64,000 nt of DNA from Niastella caeni (GTDB lineage Bacteria; Bacteroidota; Bacteroidia; Chitinophagales; Chitinophagaceae): contig NZ_STFF01000004.1 in NCBI RefSeq assembly GCF_004834005.1, forward strand, positions 1-64,000, written 5' to 3'. The number at the start of each line of letters is the position of its first letter. Positions within the stretch are counted from its first letter, which is position 1. Below are positions 60,195 through 64,000 of the stretch, in pieces. The translations under genes and the position numbers were made by a program. The notes under the pieces were generated by a model that saw only the letters and a list, made by a program, of their open reading frames with translations, made no database searches and had not been told where the DNA came from.

Positions 60195-61100
60195 ATGAAA
60201 AAGACCTACGTATTAAGCACGCTGATCATTTGTATGGTTACTGCCTGTAACCATAAAAAGGGCATTGTTGTTTTTCAAACCGATTTCGGGTTGAAGGATG
60301 GAGCGGTGAGCGCCATGAAAGGGGTGGCCACAGGGGTAGATGCCGATCTGAAGTTGTACGACCTCTCCCATGAAATACCGGCCTATAATATTTGGGAGGC
60401 AGCCTACCGGTTGCAGCAGACGGCTGAATACTGGCCGGCCGGGACTGTATTTGTTTCGGTGGTTGACCCCGGAGTAGGCACCAGCCGTAAATCGGTGGTG
60501 CTGAAGACCAAAACAGGCCATTATTTTGTTACCCCGGACAATGGAACGCTGACATTGGTTTCTCAATCGCTTGGAATTGAAGCAGTACGTGAAATAGATG
60601 AGGAATTAAATAGAAGGAAAAACTCACAAGCCTCCTATACTTTTCACGGAAGGGATGTATATGCCTACACCGGGGCAAGGCTGGCGGCAGGCGTGATCTC
60701 TTTTGAAAAGGTTGGTAAGGAATTGCCGGCTGCAGTAGTGATGATCCCGTACCAAAAAGCTGTGTATCAAGGTGATTCGATCAAGGGTAACATACCCATT
60801 CTTGACATTCAATATGGCAACGTATGGACTAACATTAATGATTCGATTTTCAAAGTGTTACACGTGGAACCTAAAGAAAAAGTGGAAGTTAAAATCAAAA
60901 AGAATGACAGCCTGGTGTTCTACCAGGATATTGAATTTGTGCATACGTTCGGCGATGTGCCGGAGGGGAGAACATTGGCTTATATGAATAGCCTGATGAA
61001 CTTTTCCCTGGCCATAAACATGGGTAATATGGCCAATAGTTTTCATATTAACAGCGGACCAGAGTGGAATATTGTAGTTAGAAGGAAAAAACCAAATTAA
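60195..61100 (+). CDS. SAM hydroxide adenosyltransferase-like lipoprotein
   Basis: 301 residues. A lipoprotein signal (LIICMVTAC, Cys18) precedes the DUF62 fold: VVFQTDFGLKDGAVSAMKGV, LYDLSHEIPAYNIWEAAYRL, VVDPGVGTSRKSVVL, FVTPDNGTLTLV and YTFHGRDVYAYTGARLAAG. These are the motifs of SAM hydrolases and related halogenases. The family usually acts in the cytoplasm, where SAM is present, so a secreted form is unusual. Confidence 0.85.
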   Translation: MKKTYVLSTLIICMVTACNHKKGIVVFQTDFGLKDGAVSAMKGVATGVDADLKLYDLSHEIPAYNIWEAAYRLQQTAEYWPAGTVFVSVVDPGVGTSRKSVVLKTKTGHYFVTPDNGTLTLVSQSLGIEAVREIDEELNRRKNSQASYTFHGRDVYAYTGARLAAGVISFEKVGKELPAAVVMIPYQKAVYQGDSIKGNIPILDIQYGNVWTNINDSIFKVLHVEPKEKVEVKIKKNDSLVFYQDIEFVHTFGDVPEGRTLAYMNSLMNFSLAINMGNMANSFHINSGPEWNIVVRRKKPN

Positions 61101-61287
61101 TTTTTACACAATCGGTTGGAAAAAGTGGAAAACCAAGGAGTTAGGAGTAGAAAGAAATTTGGAATTTAAAGAAAGGGCGGGTTGTTTTTGGTTGCTTTAT
61201 TAATTTATTGATTTTTAGTGTTTTATTATTTTTACTTCGTTTTTAAATATAGATAGGCGTCATTGCAACTTTTGCCATTATGTAGGG

Positions 61288-61320
61288 TTTGCTAATTGCC
61301 AATTGCTCATTGCCTATTGG
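61288..61320. repeat. word repeat, AATTGCCAATTGC family
   Basis: CTAATTGCCAATTGCTCATT then GCCTATTGG, ending at the stop of the serine hydrolase gene; same family as 26,896-27,016. Confidence 0.65.
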
Positions 61321-62561
61321 TTCTTCTTCGCTTTCAACACCCTTTCAATCAACCCATCCATTGCATTGCCCTCAATCCAGCGGGCAACGATGATGAGGTC
61401 ATTTTCAGCATCGACATAAATTATGTTAGAACCGGCGCCTATATGAGCAAAAGCTGTCGCCGGTGCGCTGGGGTAGAATTTCTTATCGGTGTTTAAATAA
61501 TAGTTCATGAAGCCATAAGTCGGCTGAACCGAAGTTGGCGTTTTGGCCATTTTCAGCCAAGCCTCAGAAAGAAGCTGTTTATCCTTCCATTTTCCATTGC
61601 GTAAAGTGAGGTAGCCAAACCGGGCCTGGTCGTAAGCGTTGATGAACAACCCGCCGCCCCAATGCGAACCACCGCTGACCGATTGCACCAACTGGCCATC
61701 CATGATCACCCACGAATTTTCGTAACCCGTCCAGCGCCAGGTGCGCGAGGCGCCGATGGGGTCCATGATCCTTTCCTTCAGCACCACGGGCAACGGCTGC
61801 CGCCAGATATTCAGCAATGCCAGGGCCAGCACATTCACCCGGGTATCGTTGTATTTGTATACGGTTCCGGGTACATTTCTTTTTCGTGTCAGCCATTCAC
61901 TCGGGTTTTGCTGCGGGCGATCGGCCCAGTCGGGTTTGCCCCATAAAGTACCCTCCCAGTCGCTGGTTTGCCGCAGTAAATGGTCCCAGCCAATAGTGCG
62001 GTTGTGTTCGGTGCCAAACAGGTCAATAACATCTTTATGTTCCAGGGCGTCTGACCGGTTATCGGCCAGCCGGTTCGGTTCATACGGAAGAATGGGCGCC
62101 ATATAAGGGTACACTTTATCGGCTACCTGGGCAATCAATCCGGCGTCATAGGCAAGTCCCGCTACAGACGACAGAAAACTTTTGGCCACACTGAAAGTCT
62201 GATCTACCCGACCTGGTTCACCCCATTCGGCTACGATGTATCCATTTTTAATGATCAGGCCGGTGGCTGGTCCGCGTTCTTTCAGCGGCCCAACGGGATA
62301 ACCAAACGGTTCCCGCCCAAAGCCACTTTGGTAATGCGCTTTTTTCAGATCGCGCGGTTCTTTCGATTCATGCGCCTGTGCATACACAACGGCTTCCTGC
62401 AATAAAACAGAATCCAATGCCACCGAACTGGCGCTGCGGTGTTCCCAGTTGCCTGGTGGCGGATAATAAATTACAGGCTTTTTTTGTTGAGCGAACAGCC
62501 CTGATACAGTGATTGCAAGTATTGGCGTGAAGAGCAATCGCAAATAGAAAAAATATTTCAT
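61314..62561 (-). CDS. serine hydrolase, beta-lactamase fold
   Basis: 415 residues with a signal peptide. SxxK in FSVAKSFLSS (Ser124, Lys127), YxN-type motif in VYKYNDTRVNVLAL and a late FAHIGAGSNIIYVDAENDLI with the HxG box. Class C-like serine hydrolase, esterase or DD-peptidase. Not an assured antibiotic-resistance enzyme; it could be a cell-wall or ester hydrolase. Confidence 0.88.
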   Translation of the reverse strand: MKYFFYLRLLFTPILAITVSGLFAQQKKPVIYYPPPGNWEHRSASSVALDSVLLQEAVVYAQAHESKEPRDLKKAHYQSGFGREPFGYPVGPLKERGPATGLIIKNGYIVAEWGEPGRVDQTFSVAKSFLSSVAGLAYDAGLIAQVADKVYPYMAPILPYEPNRLADNRSDALEHKDVIDLFGTEHNRTIGWDHLLRQTSDWEGTLWGKPDWADRPQQNPSEWLTRKRNVPGTVYKYNDTRVNVLALALLNIWRQPLPVVLKERIMDPIGASRTWRWTGYENSWVIMDGQLVQSVSGGSHWGGGLFINAYDQARFGYLTLRNGKWKDKQLLSEAWLKMAKTPTSVQPTYGFMNYYLNTDKKFYPSAPATAFAHIGAGSNIIYVDAENDLIIVARWIEGNAMDGLIERVLKAKKNQ

Positions 62562-62603
62562 AGTATAATAGTTCTGGTGCTATATTAGGTATTAAGTTTT
62601 ATG

Positions 62604-62660
62604 CCTGCCTGCGGTAGGCAGGTTCTAAATTAGTTTGTAAGTTCGCTAGTTTTGCAACTT
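62604..62660. repeat. small hairpin and AAGTTxGTAAGTT words
   Basis: CCTGCCTGCGGTAGGCAGG hairpin (62,604-62,622), then TTAGTTTGTAAGTTCGCTAG. Between divergent genes. Confidence 0.5.
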
Positions 62661-62712
62661 ACCCGTGAATAAAAGACCGGAAATAATTAAGCATAAATAA
62701 GAACCAATTACC

Positions 62713-63753
62713 ATGACAATAAGAAATCTGCATATTCCACGGCGCTCAGGCATTAAAGATAAAGGTGTTACCGTATTAGCGGGCGATATTGGCGGTACGA
62801 AAACCAATTTGGCATTTTATGAGGCTACTGAAACCGGATTGAACATGTTGCATATTGGTAAATATCCTTCGGCTGAATATGCATCTTCCGAAGCTATTAT
62901 GCAACAATTCTTATCAGACAATAAATGCCCGGCGCCCGACAGGATCTGCCTCGGGGTTGCCGGTCCCGTGTTGGATGGCAAAGTAAACCTCACCAACCTG
63001 AGCTGGGATATAGATATTACAGAAGTGAAAAGCGCCATGGGCGTAGATGCGGTATTTTTGTTAAACGACCTCGAATCCATGGCTTATGGGCTCGCAGGTT
63101 TAACAGAACAGGACCTCATAACATTGCATACCGGTGATGAAAAAAGTACCGGTAATATGGCCATCATTGCACCGGGTACAGGTTTGGGCGAAGCCGGTAT
63201 ATATTGGAACGGTACGAACCATTTTCCTTTTCCAACAGAAGGAGGGCACGCTGATTTTTCGCCAAGGACCGACCTGGATTATGCTTTGTTGAAATTTTTG
63301 CAAAATGAATATGGTGTTGTTAGCTGGGAAAAAGTAGTTGCCGGCCCTGCCATTGTAGATATTTACCGTTTTTTGCGCGATGTAAAGAAGATGGAAGAGC
63401 CGGCCTGGTTAAAAGACGCGTTGGAGGCTGCAAGCCAGGATTCAGCAGTTATCAGTGGCGCTGCCATAGAACAAAAGGCGGCTATATGTGTTGAAACAAT
63501 GTTGCTTTTTGTGCGGTACCTGGCGCGTGAAGCATCGAACCTGGTATTGAAAATGAAAGCTACCGGCGGTTTGTTCCTGGGTGGGGGTATTCCACCTAAA
63601 ATTGCACCCTTGTTATTGCAAAAGGAATTTATGGAGCATTACATGGATTGCGATCGCATGCAACATTTGTTGGAGAATGTACCGATAAGAATTATAAAGA
63701 ATGATAAAACGGGGTTGATTGGCGCGGGTTATTATGGCGCGTACTTAATGTGA
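62713..63753 (+). CDS. glk: glucokinase
   Basis: 346 residues. VLAGDIGGTKTNLAFYEAT is the ATP loop (about 21-39). VAGPVLDGKVNLTNLSWDID, VFLLNDLESMAYGL (catalytic Asp), IAPGTGLGEAGIYWNG and FPTEGGHADFSPR fit the Glk family (not ROK, no zinc Cys motif). Phosphorylates glucose at C6 using ATP. Confidence 0.92.
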   Translation: MTIRNLHIPRRSGIKDKGVTVLAGDIGGTKTNLAFYEATETGLNMLHIGKYPSAEYASSEAIMQQFLSDNKCPAPDRICLGVAGPVLDGKVNLTNLSWDIDITEVKSAMGVDAVFLLNDLESMAYGLAGLTEQDLITLHTGDEKSTGNMAIIAPGTGLGEAGIYWNGTNHFPFPTEGGHADFSPRTDLDYALLKFLQNEYGVVSWEKVVAGPAIVDIYRFLRDVKKMEEPAWLKDALEAASQDSAVISGAAIEQKAAICVETMLLFVRYLAREASNLVLKMKATGGLFLGGGIPPKIAPLLLQKEFMEHYMDCDRMQHLLENVPIRIIKNDKTGLIGAGYYGAYLM

Positions 63754-63850
63754 TGGTGCTTGCTTTCAATTACAGGTGCACAATAATAAATGCACAAGCG
63801 CGAAGCGATGCAGAAGAATATCAAAAAATCAGGAAAATAAATGTAGAAAA

Positions 63851-63883
63851 CGAAAGTGTCCCGGCAAAGCCGGGACACTTTCG
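63851..63883. terminator. perfect inverted repeat, terminator
   Basis: Stem CGAAAGTGTCCCGGC and its exact complement with an AAA loop, between glk and the convergent gene below. Confidence 0.85.
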
Positions 63884-63891
63884 TCTATTAA

Positions 63892-64000
63892 TTACTGTTG
63901 TGTGGCAGAAGGTGAATTCAATTGCATGTTCACTGTATCTGGTTTCTTTTTGGTTGTATCTTTCTTTTTCTTAGGAGTTGTATCCTGCTCAATGTAATTG
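63892..64000 (-). CDS. C-terminal end of a gene leaving the window
   Basis: Minus-strand frame open from the right edge to TAA at 63,892-63,894, encoding IEQDTTPKKKKDTTKKKPDT then VNMQLNSPSATQQ. Lys/Thr-rich tail; too short to identify. Confidence 0.5.
   Translation of the reverse strand, partial: NYIEQDTTPKKKKDTTKKKPDTVNMQLNSPSATQQ

Noticed and set aside
1..64000. tRNA or rRNA genes
   Set aside because: No cloverleaf with a convincing T-loop or conserved rRNA segment was noticed in any gap; a tRNAscan run would settle it.

Overview
The window looks like chromosomal DNA from a Bacteroidota member, most likely the family Chitinophagaceae (Niastella/Chitinophaga type). The backbone carries a GLPGLI-family gene next to a large outer-membrane receptor, a type IX secretion (T9SS) sorting domain, TAnnTTTG-type promoters, a GtrA protein, a class 1 FBPase, and dnaK, argS and folC of Bacteroidota type. 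The genus is an inference; no rRNA or tRNA gene was seen.

Region 1 (about 1-19,750) is an integron-like cassette array. Every supported gene lies on the + strand and is small, AT-richer than the backbone, and mostly of unknown function. Genes are separated by structured repeats of about 50-225 bp. Each full repeat starts 4-36 bp after a stop codon with a CTAAC/CCAAC-type box. Two long complementary arms follow, and the repeat ends in a GTTAGC/GTTGGC-type box 10-55 bp before the next start codon. In several cassettes the first bases match the reverse complement of the last bases (for example 14 of 14 around the gene at 11,102-11,755), as expected if each cassette is excised as a circle. No integrase is in the window, so this is a CALIN-like cluster or a cassette system with an unknown recombinase. 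Cargo includes two predicted PD-(D/E)XK-like nucleases, a VanZ-like membrane protein (one intact and one truncated copy), a DUF4261 gene (one intact, one decayed copy), a FISUMP protein, a DUF6624 protein, a Sel1-repeat protein, a beta-propeller lipoprotein and several small lipoproteins. A truncated group II intron reverse transcriptase is fused directly to a repeat arm at the left edge. Several cassettes are decayed or chimeric.

Region 2 (20.0-56.3 kb) is ordinary backbone: a receptor/GLPGLI pair, glycogen branching enzyme, TPR protein, argS, GtrA protein, DUF2235 hydrolase, amidase with a membrane partner, dnaK, a MutS-like ATPase, an MBL-fold hydrolase, aspartate kinase, FBPase, a CAP lipoprotein, ABC ATPase, YfiT/DinB proteins, a Nudix hydrolase, folC, a TonB-like protein, a TauE/SafE transporter, a radical SAM protein, a 1064-residue T9SS amidase and a Tat-exported Gfo/Idh/MocA oxidoreductase. 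Many intergenic gaps here contain stuttering, partly palindromic word repeats (AAGCTxTAAGCC, AACTTAATAAC, AATTGGCAATTGG, GATTTxGGGATTT and similar). I do not see these in the cassette regions.

Region 3 (56.5-58.45 kb) is a second small cassette block with the same repeat families. It carries a small membrane protein gene and a choloylglycine-hydrolase-like enzyme, and abuts a broken GH2 glycosidase fragment. Region 4 (58.9-64.0 kb) returns to backbone: a DUF2071 protein, a HEAT-like protein, a SAM-hydroxide adenosyltransferase-like lipoprotein, a serine hydrolase, glucokinase, and the end of a gene that leaves the window.
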